Shown one piece after another: positions 16,584 to 25,189 of a stretch of DNA of 64,000 nt. The position numbers were made by a program, and so were the translations under genes. Every line of letters begins with the position of its first letter. The stretch's first letter is position 1. Below the pieces are notes generated by a model. The model saw nothing but the letters and a program-made list of their open reading frames with translations, ran no database searches and was not told where the DNA came from. The stretch is from AG2 sp036493735 (lineage in GTDB: Bacteria; Gemmatimonadota; Gemmatimonadetes; Gemmatimonadales; Gemmatimonadaceae): assembly GCA_036493735.1 (NCBI GenBank), contig DASXPH010000090.1, positions 1 to 64,000 on the forward strand, in the 5' to 3' direction.

Positions 16584-17654
16584 ATGAAAACGCGACGGCG
16601 AGTTTGTTCTCTGGTGGTGCCGATGCTGGTGGGAATCCGCAATGCGCCGCTCATGGCGCAAGCAACCAGCTGCGTCGCGACCGCGAGCTCACTGACGCCT
16701 TCGGGCTGGTCGGCGAAAGCTGATGCGGTTTCGGGCGCGGTGCGCGGACCGCTGCGCGTCGTCCGAGACGTGCCGCTCCCGGGCCCCGCGAATCGATTCG
16801 ACTACCAGAGCATCGATCCGGCGCGAGGGCGGCTCTACATGAGCCATATGAATGCCGGCCGAGTGGTGGTCTTCGACCTGGATTCGTCTCGTGTCGTCGC
16901 CGAAGTGAGCGGGACGCCGCGCGTGACGGGAATCTGGGTGGTTCCCGAGCACCATATGGTCTATGCGTCGGCGGCAGGTAGCCACGATGTCGCCGCCATC
17001 GATGAGCAAACGCTCAAGATCGTCGCTCGCATCGGGGGCATTCGATTTCCCGACGGCATTGCGTACGCGCCGCTGGAACACAAGCTCTTCGTCTCGGACG
17101 AATCTGGCGGCGCCGATGCCGTCATCGACGCGCGGACCAACAAGAAGATCGGTATGATCGAGCTTGGCGGCGAGGCAGGAAACACCCATTACGACTCCCC
17201 GTCGCACTGCATTCTCGTTGCCGTGCAGACGCGCAACCAGCTCGTTGCGATCGATCCCGCGAGCGACAAGATCGTCGCTCGGTATGATCTGCCGGGCTCC
17301 GACCACCCCCACGGCTTCACGCTCGACGAGCCCGGGCGGCTCGCCTTCATCTCCGGGGAGGGGAATGGCAAGCTCCTCGTTCTGGACCTGCGCACGATGA
17401 AGGTGCTCTCGACCCATACCGTAGGCGATGATCCGGATGTGCTGGCGTGGGATCCTGCCTGGCGGCGATTATATGTCGCAGCGGAGTCCGGCGTCCTCAG
17501 CTCGTTTGTCGCGGATGGTCCGGTCCTCCATCCCGTCGGAGAGATCAGAGCGCAGCATGCGCATACCGTGTCCGTGGATCCGCGCACCCATCGCGTCTAT
17601 CTCCCGCTCGAGAACATCGATGGTCATCCCGTACTGCGGATTCTGTCGCCATGA
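16584..17654 (+). CDS. Secreted YncE-like beta-propeller protein
   Basis: A 356-residue protein with ribosome site GGAG before ATG 16584 and a signal peptide (ending near LMAQA). It contains about seven YncE/YVTN-type blades: RVVVFDLDSSRVVAEV, DVAAIDEQTLKIVARI, QLVAIDPASDKIVARY, KLLVLDLRTMKVLSTH. The blades carry conserved DxxxxRLY/HKLF strands. Such proteins bind small ligands or metals in the periplasm; some are associated with oxidoreductase systems. The start lies 33 bases after the chrB stop, so it probably belongs to the same operon. Confidence 0.75.
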   Translation: MKTRRRVCSLVVPMLVGIRNAPLMAQATSCVATASSLTPSGWSAKADAVSGAVRGPLRVVRDVPLPGPANRFDYQSIDPARGRLYMSHMNAGRVVVFDLDSSRVVAEVSGTPRVTGIWVVPEHHMVYASAAGSHDVAAIDEQTLKIVARIGGIRFPDGIAYAPLEHKLFVSDESGGADAVIDARTNKKIGMIELGGEAGNTHYDSPSHCILVAVQTRNQLVAIDPASDKIVARYDLPGSDHPHGFTLDEPGRLAFISGEGNGKLLVLDLRTMKVLSTHTVGDDPDVLAWDPAWRRLYVAAESGVLSSFVADGPVLHPVGEIRAQHAHTVSVDPRTHRVYLPLENIDGHPVLRILSP

Positions 17655-17940
17655 GTCGGACCACGCTAGACGGCTCACCAACTGACCCCGTAGAGAACTT
17701 TCAGGTCGAGTTGCATCCCGGCAGCACTGCTGGCTCGAATGTGCACTGCGGAAGGAGCTTGCCGAGCAGTTGGCGCCCTTCGTCAGTTGGCGCCCTTTCC
17801 TGACTCGTTAGGCCACTTCGTCGGCTGCTGCCTTCCTGCCGATGGCAGAATTTCGTCGATGTTTGGCTTTTTTTCTGCTCGACGGTATACGACAGCCGAT
17901 CAACCTTACCGCCGTCTTCCCTTCGCGGAGCCCGTGGTAT

Positions 17941-18399
17941 ATGCGAATGCGCAATCTGCGCGGCGTCTGGATAGCTGCGATCATTCTTGCCTTGATAGCG
18001 CCCCGAGTCCCGGCGCAGACGGCGGCCGATAGCGCGGCCATTCGCGCGACCGCCATGGACTACATTGAGGGCTGGTACGCCGGCGACGCTGCACGCATGG
18101 AGCGCGCGATCCATCCAGAGTTGGCGAAACGGATAGTCACGACGGATCCCACGATGGGGCACAGCCAGCTCGAGTCGATCGGTGCGATGACGCTCATTCT
18201 TCGCACGCGTGCGGGCGGTGGGAAACGCACGCCGCCGGAGCGGCAGGAAAAGGACTATCGCATCCTCGACATCTTCGCCGACGCCGCCGTCGCGAAGATC
18301 GTGGCGTCGGATTGGGTCGACTTCCTGGAGTTGGCGAAATGGAACGGCCGCTGGGTGATCGTCAACGTGCTGTGGGAGTACAAGCCGAGAACACCGTGA
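17941..18399 (+). CDS. Secreted NTF2-like (lumazine-binding type) protein
   Basis: A 152-residue protein with a Sec signal peptide (VWIAAIILALIAPRVPAQ). After it comes an NTF2-fold helix AIRATAMDYIEGWYAGDAARMERAIHPELAKRIV, then VAKIVASDWVDFLELAKWNGRWVIVNVLWEYKP, the typical C-terminal sheet of the lumazine-binding/NTF2-like family. The start at 17941 is preferred because the 33 codons upstream are leader sequence. The 286 bases before it (17655-17940) hold only a direct repeat of agttggcgccctt (around 17769 and 17785), one CGTTAGGC and a T-tract. The GTGA overlap with the DoxX gene shows translational coupling. Confidence 0.72.
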   Translation: MRMRNLRGVWIAAIILALIAPRVPAQTAADSAAIRATAMDYIEGWYAGDAARMERAIHPELAKRIVTTDPTMGHSQLESIGAMTLILRTRAGGGKRTPPERQEKDYRILDIFADAAVAKIVASDWVDFLELAKWNGRWVIVNVLWEYKPRTP

Positions 18400-18848
18400 C
18401 GCAGCTGGGCGAGCGCCTGCGCTTCGGCCTGCTGCCGCTCATCGCGCGGCTGCTCCTCAGCCTCGAGTTCCTCGTTGCCGTGAACGGAAAGATCTCGGGG
18501 TGGAGCGGGCAGGCGGCGTACATGGCGTCGCACGGCATGCGATTCATTCCGCCGCTGCTGGGGGCCGCGCTCGCGATCGAGCTGCTCGGATCGATTTGCG
18601 TCATCACGGGATTCTATGCTCGAGCAGCCGCCGCAACGATGTTCGTGTATCTCGGAATCGTGAGCATCGAGCTCCACGACTTCTGGAACAGAAGCGGCGG
18701 CTCAGCCGGGATGAATCAGACGGAGTTCTTCAAAAACATGGGCATGATGGGCGGTCTCCTCCTACTCGCGGTGCATGGGCCGGGAAGCTGGACGCTCGGT
18801 GCACTCATGGACTCCGCCCGCGCCGCCCGCGCCATGCGCCTCGAGTAG
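18396..18848 (+). CDS. DoxX-family membrane protein
   Basis: A 150-residue protein starting at GTG 18396, overlapping the previous stop by 4 bases. It has four hydrophobic segments and the DoxX pattern: LIARLLLSLEFLVAVNGKISGW, then GAALAIELLGSICVITGFYARAAAATMFVYL, then EFFKNMGMMGGLLLLAVHGPG. DoxX proteins are small inner-membrane proteins linked to thiosulfate:quinone oxidoreductase or to redox and oxidative-stress modules; the exact role here is unknown. An AraC-family regulator starts 10 bases after its stop. Confidence 0.78.
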   Translation: MTQLGERLRFGLLPLIARLLLSLEFLVAVNGKISGWSGQAAYMASHGMRFIPPLLGAALAIELLGSICVITGFYARAAAATMFVYLGIVSIELHDFWNRSGGSAGMNQTEFFKNMGMMGGLLLLAVHGPGSWTLGALMDSARAARAMRLE

Positions 18849-18857
18849 TCGGAGAGC

Positions 18858-19838
18858 ATGATGCGGCGGCATCGCGTCGTCGCCCTCGTCCTCGAGACGG
18901 TCGTGCCGTTCGATCTGGCGGTTCCCTGCCAGGTGTTCGGTTGGGGTCGGCCCGATGTCGGCGAGATCAGATACGACTTCGCGATGTGCGCCGTGTCGCC
19001 AGGGCCGGTGCACGCCGCGCAGGGGTTTTCGATCGATGTGCCTAACGGGTTGGCGGTGCTGCGCCGTGCCGACACGATCGTCGTCCCAGGCACGAGTGAT
19101 CTCGATCTTCCAATTCCACCCACCGCCTGCGTCGCGTTGCGGCGCGCGTATAGACGCGGGGCGCGTGTGATGTCGATCTGCTCTGGCGCGTTCGTGCTCG
19201 CCGAAGCTGGTCTCCTGGACGGGCGACGAGCGACAACCCACTGGCAGGACGCAGCTCTTCTATCCGATCGTTATCCAGCGGTCACCGTAGACCCGACCGT
19301 CCTCTTCGTGGATACCGGGCGTGTCCTCACCTCGGCGGGCATCGCGGCGGGAATCGATTTGTGCCTTCACGTCGTGATGGCGGACCATGGCGCGGTGGTG
19401 GCGAATGCGATTGCACGCCGCCTCGTCGTCCCGCAGTATCGGGCTGGCGGACAAGCGCAGTACATCGAAACTCCGATTCCCGAACCCGAGGGCTCGACCC
19501 TGGAGCGCACCCGCGAGTGGATGCGTCGAAATCTCCGTGCACCGGTCAGCATCGCGGAAATGGCACGGCACGCCCACATGAGCGAGCGCAATTTCGCGAG
19601 GCGCTTCGTCGAGGAGTGTGGCATCACGCCGGCGCGCTGGTTGGTGCGCCAACGCCTGCTCGCTGCGCGCGAGCTGCTCGAACGCTCCCACCTGTCCGTA
19701 AAACAAATTGCGGCGCGCACCGGCTGGAGCTCGACTCAATCGCTGCGCGAGCATTTTAGACGCCACGTCGGCACCACGCCGTCGGCGTACCGACTAGCGT
19801 TCTACCCGCCTGCGGCCAGCGAACGAATCGTTCGCTGA
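18858..19838 (+). CDS. GlxA-type AraC-family regulator (DJ-1/PfpI + HTH)
   Basis: A 326-residue protein. Residues ~5-175 form a DJ-1/PfpI-like domain (VVALVLETVVPFDLAVPCQVFG ... RVMSICSGAFVLAEAGLLDGRRATTHW) with Cys in the nucleophile-elbow position SICSGAF. Residues ~215-320 are the AraC double helix-turn-helix (APVSIAEMARHAHMSERNFARRF, then LSVKQIAARTGWSSTQSLREHFRR). Regulators of this kind (GlxA/FtrA) control catabolic or stress genes, and the enzymatic role of the DJ-1 part is usually lost. The closest candidate targets are the preceding NTF2-like/DoxX genes, since all three are contiguous. Confidence 0.87.
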   Translation: MMRRHRVVALVLETVVPFDLAVPCQVFGWGRPDVGEIRYDFAMCAVSPGPVHAAQGFSIDVPNGLAVLRRADTIVVPGTSDLDLPIPPTACVALRRAYRRGARVMSICSGAFVLAEAGLLDGRRATTHWQDAALLSDRYPAVTVDPTVLFVDTGRVLTSAGIAAGIDLCLHVVMADHGAVVANAIARRLVVPQYRAGGQAQYIETPIPEPEGSTLERTREWMRRNLRAPVSIAEMARHAHMSERNFARRFVEECGITPARWLVRQRLLAARELLERSHLSVKQIAARTGWSSTQSLREHFRRHVGTTPSAYRLAFYPPAASERIVR

Positions 19839-19895
19839 CGATGACTGGCACCGACGGTCAACTCACCCGTCGATCAACAGCGCGAGAATGACCGA

Positions 19896-19926
19896 AGGCG
19901 CTGGCGCGATAGATCGGCCAGCGCCT
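19896..19926. terminator. Bidirectional terminator hairpin
   Basis: 10-bp perfect stem aggcgctggc / gccagcgcct with an 11-base loop, between the convergent AraC-type (stop 19838) and cold-shock (stop 19943) genes. Confidence 0.65.
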
Positions 19927-19942
19927 CGGGTCAATTCGCGAC

Positions 19943-20257
19943 TTAGTAATCCCGACCGCGACCGCCGCCGCCGCCGCGGCCACCGCGTCCACCACCGCCA
20001 CCGCCGCCGCCGCCGTAGCTGTCTCGGCGACCGGCCGAAGGATTCCCGCCGCCAAGCCGCGTCACATTCTCCGCCGCTGGCCCCTTCTGCCCTTGCACCA
20101 CGTCGAACTCGACACTCTCGCCCTCGTCCAGCGACTTGAAACCGCCGCCCTGAATGGCGGAGTGGTGCACAAACAGATCCTTGCTGCCGTCCTCAGGGGT
20201 GATGAAGCCGAATCCTTTGTCGCTGTTGAACCACTTCACCGTGCCTTTCGTGCGCAT
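19943..20257 (-). CDS. Cold-shock protein with Gly/Arg-rich C-terminal tail
   Basis: A 104-residue protein; the start at 20257 has a perfect AGGAG site, and the ORF upstream of it is leader. Residues 1-67 are a canonical cold-shock domain: RNP1 KGFGFI (14-19), RNP2 LFVHH (28-32) and QGQKGPAAENV. Then comes a ~25-residue tail of Gly runs interrupted by Arg (GGRGGRGGGGGRGRDY). Typical bacterial CspA proteins of ~67-70 residues stop at the end of the domain. RGG-like tails add nonspecific RNA binding in eukaryotic and some bacterial proteins; here that is inference. Expected role: single-stranded RNA or DNA chaperone. Confidence 0.9.
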   Translation of the reverse strand: MRTKGTVKWFNSDKGFGFITPEDGSKDLFVHHSAIQGGGFKSLDEGESVEFDVVQGQKGPAAENVTRLGGGNPSAGRRDSYGGGGGGGGGRGGRGGGGGRGRDY

Positions 20258-20580
20258 GTTCGCCCTTCTCCTGTTCTCACTTTTCTCGTTGAATTCGGAC
20301 ATCGCCATGGAGCCCGATAGCCGGACCGCTCGTGCAGTGTCATCACGACGCAGTTTTCGCTCCAAGGTGGCCGCAATGACAATTGAGGATCATAGTGATG
20401 GACGCAAGGGACCTTGTCTTCTGGATCCATAGGGATCCGGCAAGCGAGGCTCTCGGTTCCCGGCTTCCCGGGCTCCGGCGAGCACTGCCGTGAAAGGTCA
20501 GGGAGCGCTGGGCCGAAGGGCCAATGGCGTGATTTGTCCCCTCGATGGAGTCTTCGCGCCGACTCGAACAAGGATTTGGA
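20258..20580. other. Cold-shock gene leader and divergent intergenic region
   Basis: These 323 bases hold the probable long 5' leader of the cold-shock mRNA (minus strand) and the promoter of the hydrolase gene at 20581. Long leaders are usual for csp genes. A segment cttctggatccatagggatccgg around 20416-20440 contains two GGATCC copies. No convincing ORF or RNA gene is seen. Confidence 0.4.
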
Positions 20581-21468
20581 ATGCCGACCATCACGACGCG
20601 CGACGGTGCCCAGATTTTTTACAAGGATTGGGGATCTGGTCAACCGGTCGTTTTCAGTCACGGCTGGCCACTGAACGCCGACGCGTGGGACGAGCAGCTC
20701 TTTCATTTCGCGTCGAATGGTTATCGCGCGATCGCGCACGACCGTCGGGGCCACGGCCGCTCGACGCAGACGTGGCAGGGCAACGACATGGACACGTACG
20801 CCGACGACTTGGCCAGCCTCGTCGAGACCCTCGCCCTAACGAACGTCATTCACGTCGGTCATTCGACGGGAGGAGGGGAAGTCACCCGATACATTGGCCG
20901 CCACGGGACCTCACGCGTCGCCAAGGCGGTGTTGGTAGACGCCGTGACTCCCGGGCTGCTCAGGACGCCGAAGAATCCCGATGGCATGCCGTTGCAGATA
21001 TTCGACGAGATCCGCAAAGGCGTCCTGACCAATCTGTCGCAGTACTGGGAGGACCTCGCCGTGGCGTTCTACGGCGCCAATCGCCCGGATTCAAAGGTGC
21101 CCAGGGGCGTACTCGACCGTTTCTGGCTCCTCTCGATGCAGTGCGGCATCGCCGCGGCCTACCAGTGCATCAAGGCCTTCTCCGAGTCCGACTTCACGGA
21201 AGACTGCAAGAAGTTCGACATACCGACGCTGATCATACATGGCGACGATGATCAGATCGTGCCGATCAGCGTCGGTGGCGATCGGTCGTCGAAGCTGATC
21301 AAGGACGCGACGTACAAAGTGTACAAAGGTGGGCCACACGGGCTGATGTCGACGCATCTCGAGCAATTCAATGCCGACCTGCTCGACTTCGCTCGCCAGA
21401 AGGCCAGCTCCGCCCCTGGCCGGCGTGGAACCGCCGAGCCGGCATCGCGCGCCGCGAGCTCGACCTGA
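20581..21468 (+). CDS. Alpha/beta hydrolase (non-heme chloroperoxidase/arylesterase type)
   Basis: A 295-residue cytosolic hydrolase without signal peptide, starting at ATG 20581 (aaggat 6 bases upstream). Features are the oxyanion HGWPLNADAWDEQ, the nucleophile elbow GHSTGGGE (Ser95), the acid in HGDDDQIVP and the catalytic His in GGPHGL near residue 256. The family's so-called chloroperoxidases are esterases or perhydrolases acting without cofactor. The last ~20 residues are Ala/Ser/Arg-rich, beyond the usual family end. It stands alone, with no close co-directional partner. Confidence 0.88.
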   Translation: MPTITTRDGAQIFYKDWGSGQPVVFSHGWPLNADAWDEQLFHFASNGYRAIAHDRRGHGRSTQTWQGNDMDTYADDLASLVETLALTNVIHVGHSTGGGEVTRYIGRHGTSRVAKAVLVDAVTPGLLRTPKNPDGMPLQIFDEIRKGVLTNLSQYWEDLAVAFYGANRPDSKVPRGVLDRFWLLSMQCGIAAAYQCIKAFSESDFTEDCKKFDIPTLIIHGDDDQIVPISVGGDRSSKLIKDATYKVYKGGPHGLMSTHLEQFNADLLDFARQKASSAPGRRGTAEPASRAASST

Positions 21469-21544
21469 CGCGGCCCCTGGTCATCGGTCGGCCGTGGAGA
21501 AAACACGGCCGACCTCGACGCCCGCACCATTTCACCGCACGCGC

Positions 21545-23365
21545 TCACCGGATCGGAATCTCCAGGCTCACGTTCGAGATCGTCGTCACCGACGGCACCC
21601 GGCTCGGTGCGATGTACGGCGAGTCGAGATTCGTGAGCTCGACGCGCAACGTATGACTGCTTGGCAGCGGCCAGAGATTGCCGTACGTCGGTATCGTGAG
21701 GTCCTGCTCGCCGATCGGAAGCGCACCATTCGCGGCGGTGTACGTGCCGCGTGTGATGAGCTGCCGCGTTCCATCGGGCGCGACGTCGTACATCCGAACG
21801 TCCAGCTGGACGTGCGGCGCCAGCGACGACGCGTGGAGCATAACGAGTGGCGCGCCGGCAACGAGCACATCCGAACCGGCGTTCAGGCTTGCGGCGGGCA
21901 GAGTGTACACCGCCATCGAGTTCGGCACCGTCGGCGGCTCAGGTGGTGTGCCGGTGTAGGGCTGAAGCTCCTCGGCCCCAATCATCACGAATGGACCCCA
22001 GAAGAAGCCGCCGAGCGGATCGCTCGCTGGATTGACGAGCACCGCTATTCCGTCGAACGCGCGGTCCACGCGCGAGGTCGCGAGCTCGTCGATCGTCGGG
22101 GCGGTGATGACGTCCGCGCTGTTGAATGCCTGCGCATGCGGACGCGTGATTGCGGCGTACACTATATGAGCCGGCTCACTGCCCTGACCATTCAAATAGA
22201 AGGCAAACCACCGCCGAATGAGATTCTCGACGTAGCTCACCTCGCCCACCTTGTTCACTGCGCGCGGATGTCCGATATCACCGAGATAGAGTGTAAACGG
22301 ATACGACGGATCGATGGTACGAAGCGCGCTCACCATCCGCGCCGCTTCCGGCAGCGGAAAGAGGTCGTCGGTGAAGCCTTGCACCTGGAAGACGGGAAGG
22401 CGATTCGCTGCCGCGCTGTTCCAGAATGACTGCTGCCACCAGATGGATCGCCCCCCAGCGAGTCCATTCACGATCTGCCGGTACAGGGGGTCGAACGCGT
22501 TAGGCTCCACGGCATTGATCCATCCCGCCCACGTCGCCAGATAGAGCGGATAGTTGAAGTACGGCCGATCCGGCTGACGCCGAATGCCTGAGGCCAATAG
22601 TCCGTTCATGTAGCTCAACTTCGCGCCACCAAGCCCATCGATCGCGTCGCGTGGTCGCCCGTTAGGCAGGAGCGAGTACAGCAGATCAGTCCAGGGCACG
22701 ATTGGCACGACCGTCCGAATGCGCACCGCGGCACCCGCCGGGCTGGTGAATGTTGGCTCGAGGGCCGCAAGCCACGAATGTCCGCCGCCGTAGGAAGCGC
22801 CAGTCACCGCGACGGCGTCGGCATTCAGCGAGAAGCGGCCGTCGTCGACAAGCTGCCCAACGAGACTGCGAAGATCAGCGATCTCGACATGCTGATCGGC
22901 GAGGTTTGCCAATCCCCAAGACTCGCCGAAGCCACGTGCCGAGTAACGGAGCACCGCCAGCCCGTCATGAACGAGCGAGTCGCTGAAGTCACCCCAACCG
23001 GTTTTGCTGCCGGCCCAGCCATGCATCAAGACGACGAGTGGGAAGGGACCTGTACCCGCGGGAATTTGCAGCGTGAGATCGAGCCGCGTCCCGTCGACGC
23101 CGCTCGCGAGAAACCCGTCGCAGACGCGCGATTGATCACCAGACGTGGTGCAATTGACGTGGGCTGGCGTGACGGCCGCGCCCGTGAAGACTCCCGTACG
23201 GTAAGTGTCGGGACCGAACGCTCGCGGTGGCGGCGGACCGCCCTCCGATGGATCGGTCGCGAAGCTGGGTTTCGGGGAAAGAGCTTTCGGCTCGGTGATG
23301 GAGGGCTTTTCACGACACGCGGCGAGAACGACAACCGCCAGGATGCCAACGAGCGCGCGCGACAT
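21545..23365 (-). CDS. S15/X-Pro dipeptidyl-peptidase-like lipoprotein
   Basis: A 606-residue protein starting at ATG 23365 with GAGAGG upstream. Lipobox VVLAAC gives an acylated Cys. Residues ~80-390 are an alpha/beta hydrolase of the S15/CocE type: LVVLMHGWAGSKTGWGDFSDSLVHDGLAVLRYSARGFGES, nucleophile elbow GASYGGGHSW (~190-199), acid region QGFTDDLFPLPEA, and His in GDIGHPR. The C-terminal ~170 residues are a beta-rich domain like that of X-Pro dipeptidyl-peptidases. Substrates could be peptides or esters outside the inner membrane. Several CGTTAGGC octamers occur within the gene. Confidence 0.8.
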   Translation of the reverse strand: MSRALVGILAVVVLAACREKPSITEPKALSPKPSFATDPSEGGPPPPRAFGPDTYRTGVFTGAAVTPAHVNCTTSGDQSRVCDGFLASGVDGTRLDLTLQIPAGTGPFPLVVLMHGWAGSKTGWGDFSDSLVHDGLAVLRYSARGFGESWGLANLADQHVEIADLRSLVGQLVDDGRFSLNADAVAVTGASYGGGHSWLAALEPTFTSPAGAAVRIRTVVPIVPWTDLLYSLLPNGRPRDAIDGLGGAKLSYMNGLLASGIRRQPDRPYFNYPLYLATWAGWINAVEPNAFDPLYRQIVNGLAGGRSIWWQQSFWNSAAANRLPVFQVQGFTDDLFPLPEAARMVSALRTIDPSYPFTLYLGDIGHPRAVNKVGEVSYVENLIRRWFAFYLNGQGSEPAHIVYAAITRPHAQAFNSADVITAPTIDELATSRVDRAFDGIAVLVNPASDPLGGFFWGPFVMIGAEELQPYTGTPPEPPTVPNSMAVYTLPAASLNAGSDVLVAGAPLVMLHASSLAPHVQLDVRMYDVAPDGTRQLITRGTYTAANGALPIGEQDLTIPTYGNLWPLPSSHTLRVELTNLDSPYIAPSRVPSVTTISNVSLEIPIR

Positions 23366-23482
23366 GTGCAACCTCTCACAACTGCGACATGGCTCGCGCG
23401 TGCAAAAAGAATGCGTAACGAGGCGACGCGGCGCGGCAACAACTAGCCCGCGCCCCTCACCGCTTCACCGTAGTGATGTGCG

Positions 23483-25162
23483 TCACTTGAGCCGCGGATC
23501 CGTCGATCGCGGTGCCTTGGCGCACGTGGGCCAGGTGGTGGAGAAGCCGCGCCCGCCACGACCAGCACCGCGGCCCGCGTTAGGCGCGTTGGGTTGCGCC
23601 TGGGCTTGCGCCTGCGCTTGCTGCGCGAGAGCCACGAGATCGACGCGTTCGCGCGTGATCAGCGTCGGGTCTTCGGACGCGAGATACGCGAGCATCGCCG
23701 TCAGCGTCGCATTCGATTTGAGATCATCGAACACGACTTTGTCATACGTGTCGCGGTTCGTGTGCCATGTATACACACTATAGTCCCAGGGCAGTGTGCC
23801 AAGGCCGAACGCCGGGAGCCCGTAGCAGGCGAAGGAGAAGTCGTCGCTGCCGCCGCCCGCAGGACGACCGGCGCCGGCGAAGTTGATCTGCGCCTTCCAC
23901 TCGGTCGGCAGCTTATCGAGCCACTGCTGGATGTGCTGTGCCGCGTTAGGCAGTCCGCCGCCGCCCATTCGCACGATACGGCCGGTGCCGTTGTCCTGAT
24001 TGAAGAGCGCCTGGAGGCCCTTCAGCACTTCGGGGTGATCCTCGGTGAATGCCTTCGAGCCGACCTCGCCCTCCTCTTCACCGCTCCAGTGGCCGACGAG
24101 AATCGTCCGTTTCGGGTTCGGGTACACCTTCTTCAGAATGCGCATCGCCTCGAGCATCGTCAGCGTGCCGGTGCCGTTGTCCGTCGCGCCGGAGGAGCCA
24201 TCCCAGGAGTCGAAGTGCGCCGACAACATGACGTACTCGTTAGGCCTCTCCGTGCCCTTGATGGTGGCGATCGTGTTGAACACCGGGCGCTCGCCGAGGA
24301 GCTCGGCGTCGAGGTTGAGGCGGAGCTGCGGGCCCTCGTTGTTCTCGGTGAGTCGATAGACGAGCCCGTAGTCCTCACAGCTGAGCGCAATCGTCGGCGC
24401 GTGGGTGTTGTACGTCTCGAACACTTCGATCGTGCCCCAGCCACCGCTGCCGCGCTGGAAGTCGAGCTTGGGCCGCGACGTGATGACGCCCGCGACACCG
24501 CCTTCCTCGAGCCGCTTCCCCAGGTCGCCGCCGCCTAACGCAAGGCTGTAGCCGGTGCCGCGCACGTTGCGTCCGCCCCACTCGCGCTGGATGCTCGCGG
24601 CCAGGGTATCCATACGCTCCTTGGACTCCGGCGTCGCGTTCTGCGCCCAGTCCTCCGGCGGCCGGCAGGTGGGCATGGGCGCGGAGACGAGGACGAGCTT
24701 GCCCCGCGCCGTCGGGAGCCAGCGGACGAAGTCTGCGCTATCCGCGAAGCGCGGCAGGATGATCGGCGAGGCAACGAGATCGCGTCCGCCCGTGCCCGGG
24801 CTGTACCCGACCATCGTGCCCTCGAGCGAACGCACGCGAGGGCTGATGAGATCGATGTGCGAGTAGCCTCGGCGCCAGCCGCGCCAGGTGCCGTACTGCT
24901 CGTTGCGGGCCTCGATCCCAAATGATTTGTAGGTCTGCACGAGCCAATCGTTGCCGCGCTTCTGATCGGGCGTTCCCGTTAGGCGCGGACCGATCGAGTC
25001 GAACAGCAACTGCGCGAGGCGCATCGTCTGCGAGCTGTCCATGCCCACCGCCCACATTCTCTTGATGATAGGGTCGTCCGCGGGAAAGGTCTGAGCGTGA
25101 GCGCGGCTGGCCGACGTACCACACACCGTGAGCAGCAGGAAAGCGATGACGGATTTACGCAT
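23483..25162 (-). CDS. M28-family zinc peptidase, secreted
   Basis: A 559-residue exported protein (signal peptide to about SRAHAQ). A protease-associated insert spans ~120-270, and the M28 metal ligands follow: HFDSWDGSSGATDNGTG (His and Asp), SGEEEGEVGS (general base and ligand Glu), NQDNGTG (Asp) and TWHTNRDTYDKV (His). The family removes N-terminal residues from peptides in the periplasm or outside the cell. The C-terminus has a Gln/Ala run (AQQAQAQAQAQ) and a Gly/Arg stretch, both low complexity. The start lies 27 bases downstream of the UPF0182 stop, so they may share a transcript. Confidence 0.87.
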   Translation of the reverse strand: MRKSVIAFLLLTVCGTSASRAHAQTFPADDPIIKRMWAVGMDSSQTMRLAQLLFDSIGPRLTGTPDQKRGNDWLVQTYKSFGIEARNEQYGTWRGWRRGYSHIDLISPRVRSLEGTMVGYSPGTGGRDLVASPIILPRFADSADFVRWLPTARGKLVLVSAPMPTCRPPEDWAQNATPESKERMDTLAASIQREWGGRNVRGTGYSLALGGGDLGKRLEEGGVAGVITSRPKLDFQRGSGGWGTIEVFETYNTHAPTIALSCEDYGLVYRLTENNEGPQLRLNLDAELLGERPVFNTIATIKGTERPNEYVMLSAHFDSWDGSSGATDNGTGTLTMLEAMRILKKVYPNPKRTILVGHWSGEEEGEVGSKAFTEDHPEVLKGLQALFNQDNGTGRIVRMGGGGLPNAAQHIQQWLDKLPTEWKAQINFAGAGRPAGGGSDDFSFACYGLPAFGLGTLPWDYSVYTWHTNRDTYDKVVFDDLKSNATLTAMLAYLASEDPTLITRERVDLVALAQQAQAQAQAQPNAPNAGRGAGRGGRGFSTTWPTCAKAPRSTDPRLK

Positions 25163-25189
25163 GAGATGATGAAGGTTGCGGAGGGGACG

